Notes under the pieces: model-generated
Databases searched by the model: none
The model's input: only the letters and a program-made list of their open reading frames with translations
Told to the model about the DNA's origin: nothing
Shown: piece after piece, positions 1 through 7,138 of the stretch
Position numbering within the stretch: the first letter of the stretch is position 1
Layout of the letters: every line of letters starts with the position of its first letter
Assembly: GCA_945946715.1 (NCBI GenBank)
Contig: CAMEWU010000088.1
Span: forward strand, 1-9,259
Direction: 5' to 3'
DNA length: 9,259 bases
Source of the DNA: an uncultured Clostridium sp.
GTDB lineage: Bacteria; Bacillota; Clostridia; Lachnospirales; Lachnospiraceae
Program-made: the position numbers and the translations under genes

Positions 1-101
1 TTCCGTCTCGCTTCTTCTTCCGCTTTCCGTCTCGCTTCTTCTTCCGCTTTCCGTCTTGCTTCTTCTTCCGCTTTTCGTCTCGCTTCTTCTTCTGCTTTCC
101 G
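1..101 (-). repeat. 24-bp coding tandem repeat (KAEEEARR octads)
   Basis: Units lie at 1-24, 25-48, 49-72 and 73-96, with a short partial unit after. The first two are identical, the third differs at one base and the fourth at a few. The array continues beyond the left edge, so the true copy number is unknown. Near-identity at DNA level suggests recent expansion and possible length variation between strains. Confidence 0.9.
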
Positions 102-827
102 CTGTTCAATCTCTTTCTTCTCTTCTGCTTCTATTTCTGCAAATTTTCTTCGAACAGCCTCTGCTTTCCTTGCTTCTGCCGCCAAACGGTCTTCTTCTGC
201 CTGTTTTGCAGCTTCATATTTCTTTTCATCCTCATCATCTGAGAATTCAATATCATACATGCTCTTAACATTATTCGGATCCAGATTTTTCTGTTCAACC
301 GGGATAACATTAATAACATTTCCCTGCTCATCTAAAACAGGATCATCTGTTACATCTGAATTCTTAGCAAATGGTTTTGATTCTTTTTCAGGTTTAGAAG
401 AATCGCCTAAGATGTCATCCGACAATCCTAATCCCTCAGATTCGCTGTTTCCTTCTAGACTTTCCCCTGTCAAGCCAAATGTATCCAGTGTATCTTCACC
501 AGTAGTTCCATGATTTAATGATTCTCCAGAATCCAAACCGCCGGAAACACCTTCAAACGTACCGGTTGCTTCTTGCTTTAATTCTTCTTGTTTTGGTTTT
601 TCTTGTTTTGCTTCTTCCTGCTTGTTCTTAGCGAGCTTTTCTTCTTTCTTTTTTTGTTCTTCTTCTGGATTCCAAGGGCGGAAATTTTGAGTTGTCTGAG
701 CTTGTGCCGGTTTACCAGACTTCTTTTCCTGCATCTCCTGCTCTTTTGCCAACTTTGCTGCCTTTGCTGCTTTTTCCTTTTCAACTTGTGCTCTAACCGC
801 CGCAATTAACGCATCTCTCTCATTCAT
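1..827 (-). CDS. Highly charged repeat protein with KAEEEARR helix (partial, C-terminus outside window)
   Basis: The reading frame is open from an ATG at 827 (MNERDALIAAVRAQ) to the left edge with no stop, giving about 275 visible residues. Residues 1-85 are rich in K, E, A and Q and look helical or coiled coil. Residues 88-145 are an acidic, Gly/Ser-rich linker, followed by a mixed segment containing NVINVIPVEQ. From about residue 205 the chain becomes a charged helix that ends in the octad KAEEEARR repeated at least four times, encoded by 24-bp tandem repeats. There is no signal peptide or membrane segment in the visible part. The ribosome site is not ideal: AAAGGAG lies 16 nt before the ATG. 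It lies 52 bp downstream of the TPR gene and is probably co-transcribed with it. I do not recognise the family; the repeat resembles a stable single alpha-helix. Function is unknown. Confidence 0.8.
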   Translation of the reverse strand, partial: MNERDALIAAVRAQVEKEKAAKAAKLAKEQEMQEKKSGKPAQAQTTQNFRPWNPEEEQKKKEEKLAKNKQEEAKQEKPKQEELKQEATGTFEGVSGGLDSGESLNHGTTGEDTLDTFGLTGESLEGNSESEGLGLSDDILGDSSKPEKESKPFAKNSDVTDDPVLDEQGNVINVIPVEQKNLDPNNVKSMYDIEFSDDEDEKKYEAAKQAEEDRLAAEARKAEAVRRKFAEIEAEEKKEIEQRKAEEEARRKAEEEARRKAEEEARRKAEEEARR

Positions 828-879
828 ACTCTTTTTGTAGGCGCTCCTTTCTATATTATTGGGACCTTATACAATCCGA

Positions 880-2295
880 CTATTTCTCCGACTCTTTCTC
901 CTCTCGGTAAGATTTTACCATAGCCTCTGTAATGGTATTGGCCCCTACTAAATTCATTAAAAATTCATCTAAATCCAGTTCTTCTTCTGAATCAGCTTTC
1001 GACACCGGATTTACCTTTTCTTCTGACTTACGATCTTCTTCAATTAATTTCATTAATTGTTCCAATCGTTCTTTTGGGCTAAGATTTTCTTCCACATCAA
1101 ACAACTTTGGTTGATATGGTTTATCCGCTATGGATGTTCCCCTTATATCATCACCGGCATATTTATTACCTGCCGCATCAGCATCTTCCTGAAACTGTAT
1201 CGAATGCTGCATTTCTTCTGCTACAGATGCCTCAATATCTGCAACCGACTTCATTACTGATTCAATATATGCCGAAACATCTTCCTCATCTGCAGATGTT
1301 TCTGACTGGGATTCTTTGGTGACCGTTTCATCTGACGATGTCTGAATAGCTACCTCGGATTCATTCCTGCTTTCTAATTGATTGTCAGCTTCTACAGTTT
1401 GTGATGGTATATCCTGTTCAGATTTCTCATTTGACATATCAGATATAGTATTCATTGTCTCAACTGTTTCTTTTGGCTCAACTACTTCCGTATGCTTGCG
1501 AAGCTTTTTTCCAAAAGGCAGCTTAAATCCTAATACTTTTTCCTTAATTCCCTGCTCGCCTTTTTCTGTTCCATCATCGTCTTCCATCTGTAAAATAACC
1601 GGTGTTGGTGGATGTACTTTTAATTCATCTTTTTCCAACTGACCTTCTTCTAAGGCAATTATAGATGCATAAGTTTCAACATCTTCCTCCGCTTCCATAA
1701 TCGGAAATCGAAAATTGGAATTGCTGATATCATACTCACCCTTTTTTAAGGATTCTGCCAATGCACAATATGGCGAATTTCGGAAAGCAACCATCAAATG
1801 AATGCATTCTTCCTTCATTTTATCTTGCATTCCCAGTGATGCATATAATAATGCCAGCTCAAATCCCCACTCATCTGAATACTGTTCCTCACATGCCTTT
1901 TCCAATATTCCCAGCAACTCACTTGCTTCCACACGCTGTGCTTTCTGAATCATATACTGTAGATAAAGTCTTCCTGTATCCTCCGTACCGGAATTATGCA
2001 CATAAACCTCATAATACCTATTTGCACGTTGAAAATAACCCATTTTAAGATATAATCGAACCAAATCATAAATAATCCGACTACCTTCCGGAGCCATAAT
2101 ATGTGCCCGCACCAAGGCTTCACGGCTTTTATAAAACTGATTATTTTCAAAGAATACTTCTCCGCAGCAACGCAGAAATTGTGGATTGAATGACTGAAAG
2201 ATATCTTCTCCATCCAACAAATCCAAGGCTTCACCATATCGCCTTGTCTCAGTAAGCTCTTTTACTTTTGTCACTACTGCATAGCTAATGCCCAC
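880..2295 (-). CDS. TPR-repeat protein with long acidic C-terminal tail
   Basis: The product is about 471 residues from a GTG start at 2295. The N-terminal 200 residues form helical pairs typical of tetratricopeptide repeats (for example YGEALDLLD, FENNQFYKSREALVRAH, YLKMGYFQRANRYYEVYV, ELALLYASLGMQDKMKEECIHL), a protein-interaction scaffold. From about residue 205 to the end the sequence is acidic and Ser/Glu/Thr-rich, probably disordered, interrupted by a short basic patch (FKLPFGKKLRKH). It ends in a possible short helix (LDLDEFLMNLVGANTITEAMVKSY). No signal peptide or membrane helix is seen, so it is probably cytoplasmic. GTG 2295 is preferred over GTG 2310 because GGGGTG lies 7 nt before it, while nothing SD-like precedes 2310. 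Specific function is unknown; it may partner the charged repeat protein encoded downstream. Confidence 0.85.
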   Translation of the reverse strand: MGISYAVVTKVKELTETRRYGEALDLLDGEDIFQSFNPQFLRCCGEVFFENNQFYKSREALVRAHIMAPEGSRIIYDLVRLYLKMGYFQRANRYYEVYVHNSGTEDTGRLYLQYMIQKAQRVEASELLGILEKACEEQYSDEWGFELALLYASLGMQDKMKEECIHLMVAFRNSPYCALAESLKKGEYDISNSNFRFPIMEAEEDVETYASIIALEEGQLEKDELKVHPPTPVILQMEDDDGTEKGEQGIKEKVLGFKLPFGKKLRKHTEVVEPKETVETMNTISDMSNEKSEQDIPSQTVEADNQLESRNESEVAIQTSSDETVTKESQSETSADEEDVSAYIESVMKSVADIEASVAEEMQHSIQFQEDADAAGNKYAGDDIRGTSIADKPYQPKLFDVEENLSPKERLEQLMKLIEEDRKSEEKVNPVSKADSEEELDLDEFLMNLVGANTITEAMVKSYREEKESEK

Positions 2296-2302
2296 TTTAT
2301 TA

Positions 2303-2308
2303 CACCCC
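2303..2308 (-). promoter_or_regulatory. Ribosome binding site deciding the TPR gene start
   Basis: GGGGTG on the minus strand resembles the GAGGTG core of a Shine-Dalgarno site and lies 7 nt before GTG 2295. It overlaps the competing GTG at 2310, which lacks an upstream site of its own. Confidence 0.45.
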
Positions 2309-2326
2309 ACAATTATGACTATTTCT

Positions 2327-2355
2327 AGTTTAACACATTGATTTTTCTTTTACAA
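2327..2355 (-). promoter_or_regulatory. Candidate promoter for the TPR gene
   Basis: On the minus strand TTGTAA (2350-2355) and TAAACT (2327-2332) are separated by 17 bp. Each matches the sigma-A consensus at 4 of 6 positions. Transcription would begin near 2320, about 25 nt before GTG 2295. The site sits in the 70-bp gap after the rhomboid gene, where no terminator is visible, so it may supplement read-through. Confidence 0.4.
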
Positions 2356-2367
2356 CCTGTAACCTGT
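2354..2367. repeat. AACCTGT tandem duplication next to the candidate promoter
   Basis: AACCTGT occurs twice head to tail at 2354-2360 and 2361-2367, immediately upstream of and touching the candidate -35 box of the TPR gene. It could be a regulator half-site pair or chance. Confidence 0.4.
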
Positions 2368-2380
2368 ATATTTTTGCATA

Positions 2381-3358
2381 TTATGTGGATTTTGAACGGA
2401 ACTTATTGGTAATAATTGCTAATAAAAAACCAGCCAGAAGACCACCTATATGTGCAGCATTGTCTACATTTATAGTTGTAAATCCACTATACAGGGAAGC
2501 TATACACATAATTATTACACGTCGTGGAGAAATTCCCGGAATTTTCCCCTTCCAAAACAATGTTAACGCCAGCATTGCACCAGACAATCCAAAAATTGCA
2601 CCAGAAGCTCCAACGGAACCTATGCTTGAGGTTTGAAATACAATAGAACATAAACCTCCTGTAATTCCAGCCAAAGAGTAAATCAGCAAATATTTCATCC
2701 GTCCAAGTACCGGCTCCAAATATACCCCCAATACACCTAACACCATCATATTATTCAACAAATGGCTCCAGCTTCCATGAAGAAACATGTGAGTGAAAAG
2801 CCGATACACCTGTCTTTCTTCTACTACAAGAAAGCGACTATTCATACCTGCATCCAGCCATTCATCATAATGTCCAGTCAATACCGGTATAACAAAACAC
2901 AATACATTCAATAATATCAGAGTCACTGTAATGTAGGGAAATGTGTCTTTTGAAATACCCAGTATCCTACTCTTTCTTTGCAACGAAATCGTTTCAAACA
3001 ACTGGCACAGTCCATCAAATTCCATTGGCTGATGTTCATACCGGTACATCCTTCTTTGATCCTCTGCAAATAACCAGACATTCGGGGTCTCTTCTACCAA
3101 ATCTAATAGTGCCTGAGAAAACATAGCATGCTCTCTGCAAATAATACAAAGTTGGAACACATAAAGAAACCCTTGTTCCTTCATAATCGATTCCAACTGC
3201 ATACGCTTTTTCATCAAAATTTCACCGGTTATTTCTTGTTCCAGCAACAGAACCACAAAACATTCTTTTTCCCTTTTTCGAATGAAAATATAAGGTTCTT
3301 TTTCAAACTCCTGTCGATATCCTTTTGCCATCAAACTATTTACATATTCTTGTCTCAT
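2381..3358 (-). CDS. Rhomboid family intramembrane serine protease
   Basis: The 325-residue product has a soluble N-terminal region of about 135 residues, then about six membrane helices from residue 141 onward. Rhomboid hallmarks are all present: HGSWSHLLNN (H194, H199, N203), the catalytic serine S252 in GASGAIFG, and the catalytic histidine H303 in NAAHIGG. S252 and H303 form the dyad that cleaves transmembrane substrates within the membrane. The start at 3358 (MRQEYVNSL) is chosen because its ATG overlaps the glpK stop as ATGA, typical of translational coupling. An upstream in-frame ATG at 3388 lies inside glpK and has no ribosome site. The N-terminal region is unfamiliar to me and may be regulatory. 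The substrate cannot be told from the sequence. With glpK frameshifted upstream, coupled translation of this gene may be reduced. Confidence 0.95.
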   Translation of the reverse strand: MRQEYVNSLMAKGYRQEFEKEPYIFIRKREKECFVVLLLEQEITGEILMKKRMQLESIMKEQGFLYVFQLCIICREHAMFSQALLDLVEETPNVWLFAEDQRRMYRYEHQPMEFDGLCQLFETISLQRKSRILGISKDTFPYITVTLILLNVLCFVIPVLTGHYDEWLDAGMNSRFLVVEERQVYRLFTHMFLHGSWSHLLNNMMVLGVLGVYLEPVLGRMKYLLIYSLAGITGGLCSIVFQTSSIGSVGASGAIFGLSGAMLALTLFWKGKIPGISPRRVIIMCIASLYSGFTTINVDNAAHIGGLLAGFLLAIITNKFRSKST

Positions 3359-4804
3359 AACATTGCCTGTTCTACAGCATGCTGCCAACCACGAACTCGT
3401 TCTTCCTTTTCATAAGTACTCATTGACGGAAGAAATTCCCGTTCCTGCTGCCAATTTCCTCTGATTTCTTCTATATTATTATAATAACCTATTCCTAATC
3501 CTGCCAGATATGCTGCTCCTAATGCTGTGGTTTCAATGCATTTTGGTCGCTGAATCGCAGACTCCAGAATATCTGCCTGAAATTGCATCAGAAAATTATT
3601 CGCACTGGCACCACCATCAACCTTCAGGCATGAAAGTGTTTCTATTCCAGCCTCCCGTTCCATTAGCGTCACCACATCATAGGTTTGAAATGCCAATGCC
3701 TCCAGCACAGCCCTAACAATATGCTTTCGGTTAGTGCCTCTGGTTAAACCGGTCTCCCAAACCTACAAATGCCGGCACCATATGTACACCATTGGTATCC
3801 GGTACAGACATCGCAATTTCTGCTGATTCTGCCGCGCTAGAAATCAGTCCCATTTCATCCCGCAGCCATTGAATTGCAGCTCCTGCCACGAATACAGAAC
3901 CCTCTAATGCATAGGTAATTTCTCCGTTAATTCCCCAAGCTATGGTTGTCAACAAACCATTCTTAGAAAAAACCGGTATTTCTCCTACATTCATCAGAAG
4001 GAATCCACCTGTTCCATATGTATTCTTTATATCCCCCCGGCTAAAACATGCCTGTCCAAATAAAGATGCCTGCTGATCTCCGGCAACTCCGGCAATCGGA
4101 ATCTCGCCTCCAAAGATAGAAGCATCTGTTCTTCCATATAAAAAAGTTGAGTCATGAACCTCCGGAAGAATAGCCTTCGGAATATCTAATAGTTCCAAAA
4201 TATCCTTATCCCACTGTTTTTCCACTATATTGAACAGCATTGTCCTGGCAGCATTGGTATAATCCGTTGCATGCACCTTACCTTTTGTCAATTTCCAAAT
4301 CAGCCAGCTGTCCACCGTACCAAATAAGATTTCTCCCCGTTCGGCACGTTCTCTGGCACCCTTCACATGATTTAAAATCCATTGAATCTTCGTGGCAGAA
4401 AAATAAGCATCCACACGCAAACCGGTTTTTTGAAAAATCATGTCACTATATCCTTGAATTTCTAATTTTTCACAAATATCAGCTGTTCGACGACACTGCC
4501 AAACAATGGCCGGATGAATCGGCTCTCCCGTAACTTTATCCCACAAAATTGTGGTTTCCCGCTGATTTGTAATTCCCAATGCTGCAATTTGACTATAATC
4601 AATATTAATCTGTTCCATTGCTTCTCTGGCAACACCCATCTGTGTTGACCAGATTTCCATAGGGTTATGCTCTACCCATCCCGGCTGAGGATAGTATTGC
4701 TGAAATTCTTTTTGAGCAACACTGACAATCATACCATTGTGATCAAATAAGATACAACGTGAACTGGTCGTTCCCTGGTCCAACGCCATCAAATATTGTT
4801 TCAT
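3355..4804 (-). pseudogene. glpK: Glycerol kinase, disrupted by an internal ~35-bp deletion and frameshift
   Basis: Glycerol kinase phosphorylates glycerol to glycerol 3-phosphate with ATP. The gene starts at ATG 4804 with AGGAGG 6 nt upstream. The first frame (4804-3731) carries DQGTTSSR, ITNQRETT, VWQCRRT, DAYFSATK and GVAGDQQ, then derails after VPAFVGLG into DRFNQRH and a stop. The second frame resumes at 3747 with LTRGTNRKHIVRA and continues through VDGGASANNFLMQFQ and TALGAAYLAG to the stop at 3355-3357. Family members have about 14 residues (APYWD...ARGT.. type) between GLG and LTRG. Here only 7 nt remain, so about 35 nt are missing. Adding 35 to the 1450-nt span gives 495 codons, the normal family length. 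The truncated product would lack the C-terminal ATP-domain portion and is expected to be inactive. An assembly or sequencing error is the main alternative. No clear promoter was found in the 66 bp upstream. Confidence 0.9.
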
Positions 4805-4870
4805 GTCATACCTCCTACAGTTTATCCGCATACATCCAATATAATTCCCGTATTTTTATTCATTCGATTG

Positions 4871-4899
4871 AAAAGGGCGAGAATCCCAATCTCTCGCCC
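4871..4899 (-). terminator. Rho-independent terminator of the YbjQ-domain gene
   Basis: On the minus strand GGGCGAGA and TCTCGCCC form a perfect 8-bp stem with a 9-nt loop, followed directly by TTTT. It lies 35 bp past the stop of the upstream minus-strand gene and before the glpK ribosome site, separating the two units. Confidence 0.85.
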
Positions 4900-4934
4900 C
4901 TTCAAACATTCTGAATCTTTCATTCACTTACATA

Positions 4935-6047
4935 TTAAGATTCGAAAATATTCTGAACTTTCTCTAATACAACTTCTTTCATATCACCACGTGTTTTTTC
5001 GTACTGTAATGCAGATTCTAATGTTTGCAGCAATTCCATACGAGAATCCGGATCAATATCTTTTATGTATTCCTTAATAACAACATCCTTCATTTCTTTT
5101 ACATTACTCTTTGTTGCCATCTTGTCCAGCATTTCTTCATAATTAAAGCCTAAATCCTTCTTAATCTCTGCCTCTTTTCTGCCACAGACATCACATTCCG
5201 CATCACTGACTTTATTAATACATCCGCACACGCAAGTCCAAATCATACCATTTGACTGATACTTAACAACAGCATCTATTCCCCGCTTCTTCTTCAAGCT
5301 TTCCAAACGGCGGTAGCTTAAGCCGGTGCTAATTGGAAGTTCTTCACATACTACTACTTTTCTGGCTGTTACATATTTACGAACAACTACTTTTGCATCT
5401 TTAATTAATTTTACTTCCCGTTCCTTAACATCACATTCTATCCAGTCAGCTTCTAATTGGGAAATATTATTCTTCTCAAAAGTAAAATCCATATCACGAA
5501 GCACTACCTTCTCATCATAATATGTTGTTAATTCCACATCTGCACGAATAGCAAGAATCTCTTCATTCCGGTAATTCATGAATATCGGTGAAATTCTGGT
5601 TGTGTTTTTGTCTGCTCGAATCCGAACTTGAACCGGTCTCAGGAACATCTTCGTATAGTAATTTGTTACATATAAATCCTGATGAACCCCTTCATAATTC
5701 CGACTTTCCTTCTCTTTTACCAGAACAGCAGTACCGGTTGCAATAATACCAATGGTATTATTATTCGTCAGACTGCTTGTCAGCTCGTTATAACGAATGG
5801 TAATACCGATAACCGCATTCGCTCCTCTTCTCTTCGCCTCTTCTTCCAACAGATTTACAGCAGTCTGATGTACCTGTGACAGCTTCTTGGTCAGAGCTTT
5901 ACTTTCCTTCTCATCCATCTCAGAGTTTCCTGAAAACTCTTGAAAGAACTTTGCTGTTAATGCTGTTTGTCCACTAATCAATCCTAAGTATTCCGAAATC
6001 TCATATCCTTCAATATCAGAACCGGATGTCATAATAATATTTGCCAT
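4935..6047 (-). CDS. YbjQ-family (UPF0145, heavy-metal-binding domain) protein with C-terminal zinc ribbon
   Basis: The product has 370 residues. Residues 1-113 match the YbjQ/UPF0145 fold pattern: MTSGSDIEGYEISEYLGLISGQ near the start, then LLEEEAKRRGANAVIGI and a final ATGTAVLV strand. YbjQ domains form small oligomers and are called heavy-metal-binding from weak evidence. Residues 114-265 are an unrecognised beta-rich middle region. Residues 270-290 hold a zinc-ribbon motif, WTCVCGCIN...CDVCG, with C272, C274 or C276, C285 and C288 as probable ligands, similar to RanBP2-like ribbons. The C-terminal 75 residues are predicted helical. The start at 6047 has GGGGAGG 6 nt upstream; an earlier in-frame ATG at 6113 overlaps the promoter and is rejected. 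It has its own promoter and terminator, so it is likely monocistronic. Typical YbjQ proteins are only about 105 residues, so this is an enlarged version of unknown function. Confidence 0.85.
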   Translation of the reverse strand: MANIIMTSGSDIEGYEISEYLGLISGQTALTAKFFQEFSGNSEMDEKESKALTKKLSQVHQTAVNLLEEEAKRRGANAVIGITIRYNELTSSLTNNNTIGIIATGTAVLVKEKESRNYEGVHQDLYVTNYYTKMFLRPVQVRIRADKNTTRISPIFMNYRNEEILAIRADVELTTYYDEKVVLRDMDFTFEKNNISQLEADWIECDVKEREVKLIKDAKVVVRKYVTARKVVVCEELPISTGLSYRRLESLKKKRGIDAVVKYQSNGMIWTCVCGCINKVSDAECDVCGRKEAEIKKDLGFNYEEMLDKMATKSNVKEMKDVVIKEYIKDIDPDSRMELLQTLESALQYEKTRGDMKEVVLEKVQNIFES

Positions 6048-6084
6048 AGTATGCCTCCCCATAATTACTAAATTTATAAATAAA

Positions 6085-6113
6085 ATTATAGCATAATCCA
6101 CAATATAAGCCAA
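6085..6113 (-). promoter_or_regulatory. Promoter of the YbjQ-domain gene
   Basis: On the minus strand TTGGCT (6108-6113) and a perfect TATAAT (6085-6090) are separated by 17 bp. Transcription would start near 6078, about 30 nt before the ATG at 6047. Confidence 0.65.
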
Positions 6114-6215
6114 TGATAATTTTGTCCATTTTCGTCACTTTGCCAATTTGCACAAAATCTATTATGCAATCTGTCTTTGTTTCTTTCTGTTTTTTATCTT
6201 ATCGTAATTTTTCAA

Positions 6216-6244
6216 TTGCTGAAACCCATAATTTCTACTATAAT
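6216..6244 (+). promoter_or_regulatory. Candidate promoter of the amidohydrolase gene
   Basis: A perfect TATAAT at 6239-6244 is preceded at 17 bp by TTGCTG (6216-6221), which matches only the TTG of the -35 consensus. The leader would be about 65 nt. The divergent gap of about 270 bp between the two start codons contains only this promoter and its opposite-facing neighbour; no riboswitch or small gene was seen. Confidence 0.5.
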
Positions 6245-6315
6245 TGATGTGCTTATGGAGATACTAAATATAAAATACATTTTGTGAGATTTATACAAAG
6301 AAACGAGGAATTAAA

Positions 6316-7128
6316 ATGATTATTGATTTTCATACACATGTGTTCCCTGAGGTTATCGCTGCCAAAACCATTGAAAAATTAGGTGCATTTGCCAACATCA
6401 CAGCAAAAACCAACGGAGTATTAAGCGGTCTAAAGGCATCCATGCAGGAGGCAGGTGTTGATTACTCTGTCATTCTGCCTGTTGTCACAAAACCCGGTCA
6501 ATTTCAAACAGTAAATGAATATGCTGCTTCCATTAACGGTACAGACAGAATCATTTCCTTTGGCGGCATCCATCCGGACAGCACCGATTACAAAGGGGAA
6601 TTAGACCAAATTCATGCATTCGGCTTACCCGGTATTAAACTCCATCCCGATTATCAACGGGTGCATATTAATGACCGGCGATATCTGGATTTAATAACTT
6701 ATGCTGTTGATTTGGGGCTTATCATATCCATTCATGCAGGCGTAGACATCGGTCTTCCTGATATTGTACACTGTCCTCCCAACGAAGCATTAGAGATGCT
6801 CCAATATGTAGAAGCTCATGCCAAGCATCCGGAAGAAGCCAAAATCATCCTTGCCCATACCGGTGGATATGACCAATGGGATGACGTAGAACAGTTATTG
6901 GTTGGAAAACATGTTTATTTTGACCTTGCTTACAGCCTGGGACACATTCCGGACCAACAATTATTAAGAATTATAGAAAATCATGGTGCTGACCGAATCC
7001 TATTTGCAACCGACTCCCCTTGGAACGATCAGAAAGAGGATATTGCATATTTGAAATCTTTAGGTCTGTCACCAGAAGAAGAATCTGCCATATTAGGAGA
7101 AAACGGGGCAGTGCTTTTACAATTATAA
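6316..7128 (+). CDS. Amidohydrolase family protein (Amidohydrolase_2, COG2159-like)
   Basis: The 270-residue product is a metal-dependent TIM-barrel hydrolase or decarboxylase-like protein. The first metal site HTH (H6, H8) follows the opening strand MIIDFHTHVFPE. Other expected ligands are visible: GIKLHP (K108-H110 region), IHAG (H140), LAHTGG (H181) and the acidic ATDSPW (D233). This pattern and length fit the COG2159/PF04909 group, whose members act on varied substrates including decarboxylations; the substrate here cannot be deduced. GAGG lies 7 nt before the ATG at 6316, supporting the start. The protein lacks a signal peptide, so it is cytoplasmic. It is transcribed alone, divergent from the YbjQ-domain gene and convergent with the radical SAM gene. 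Its last codons lie inside the shared terminator hairpin. Confidence 0.92.
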   Translation: MIIDFHTHVFPEVIAAKTIEKLGAFANITAKTNGVLSGLKASMQEAGVDYSVILPVVTKPGQFQTVNEYAASINGTDRIISFGGIHPDSTDYKGELDQIHAFGLPGIKLHPDYQRVHINDRRYLDLITYAVDLGLIISIHAGVDIGLPDIVHCPPNEALEMLQYVEAHAKHPEEAKIILAHTGGYDQWDDVEQLLVGKHVYFDLAYSLGHIPDQQLLRIIENHGADRILFATDSPWNDQKEDIAYLKSLGLSPEEESAILGENGAVLLQL

Positions 7129-7138
7129 AGCACTGCCC
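7106..7138. terminator. Bidirectional terminator hairpin spanning both convergent gene ends
   Basis: GGGCAGTGCTTT (7106-7117) and AAAGCACTGCCC (7127-7138) are perfectly complementary, giving a 12-bp stem with a 9-nt A+T-rich loop that holds both stop codons (TAA at 7126-7128 on plus overlaps the stem edge; TAA at 7125-7123 on minus). The minus transcript is followed by CGTTTT, the plus transcript by a poorer T-tract. Confidence 0.75.

Noticed and set aside
1..101. Possible CRISPR-like direct repeats
   Set aside because: The 24-bp units are contiguous with no spacers and are in frame within a coding sequence.
578..809. Overlapping basic or Phe/Leu-rich reading frames
   Set aside because: They are shadows of the charged protein in other frames; low-complexity coding DNA opens all frames.
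3358..3388. Earlier ATG for the rhomboid protein at 3388
   Set aside because: It lies inside glpK without a ribosome site and adds residues (MAACCRTGNV) unlike the family; the ATGA overlap at 3358 is better.
3731..3765. Programmed ribosomal frameshift in glpK
   Set aside because: About 14 conserved residues are missing and no slippery heptamer is present, so a frameshift alone would not restore the protein.
6048..6113. N-terminal extension of the YbjQ-domain protein from ATG 6113
   Set aside because: The extension overlaps the promoter and has no ribosome site; GGGGAGG precedes ATG 6047.
6210..6224. Inverted repeat TTTCA/TGAAA upstream of the amidohydrolase gene
   Set aside because: A 5-bp A+T-rich stem is easily expected by chance, although it touches the candidate -35 box.
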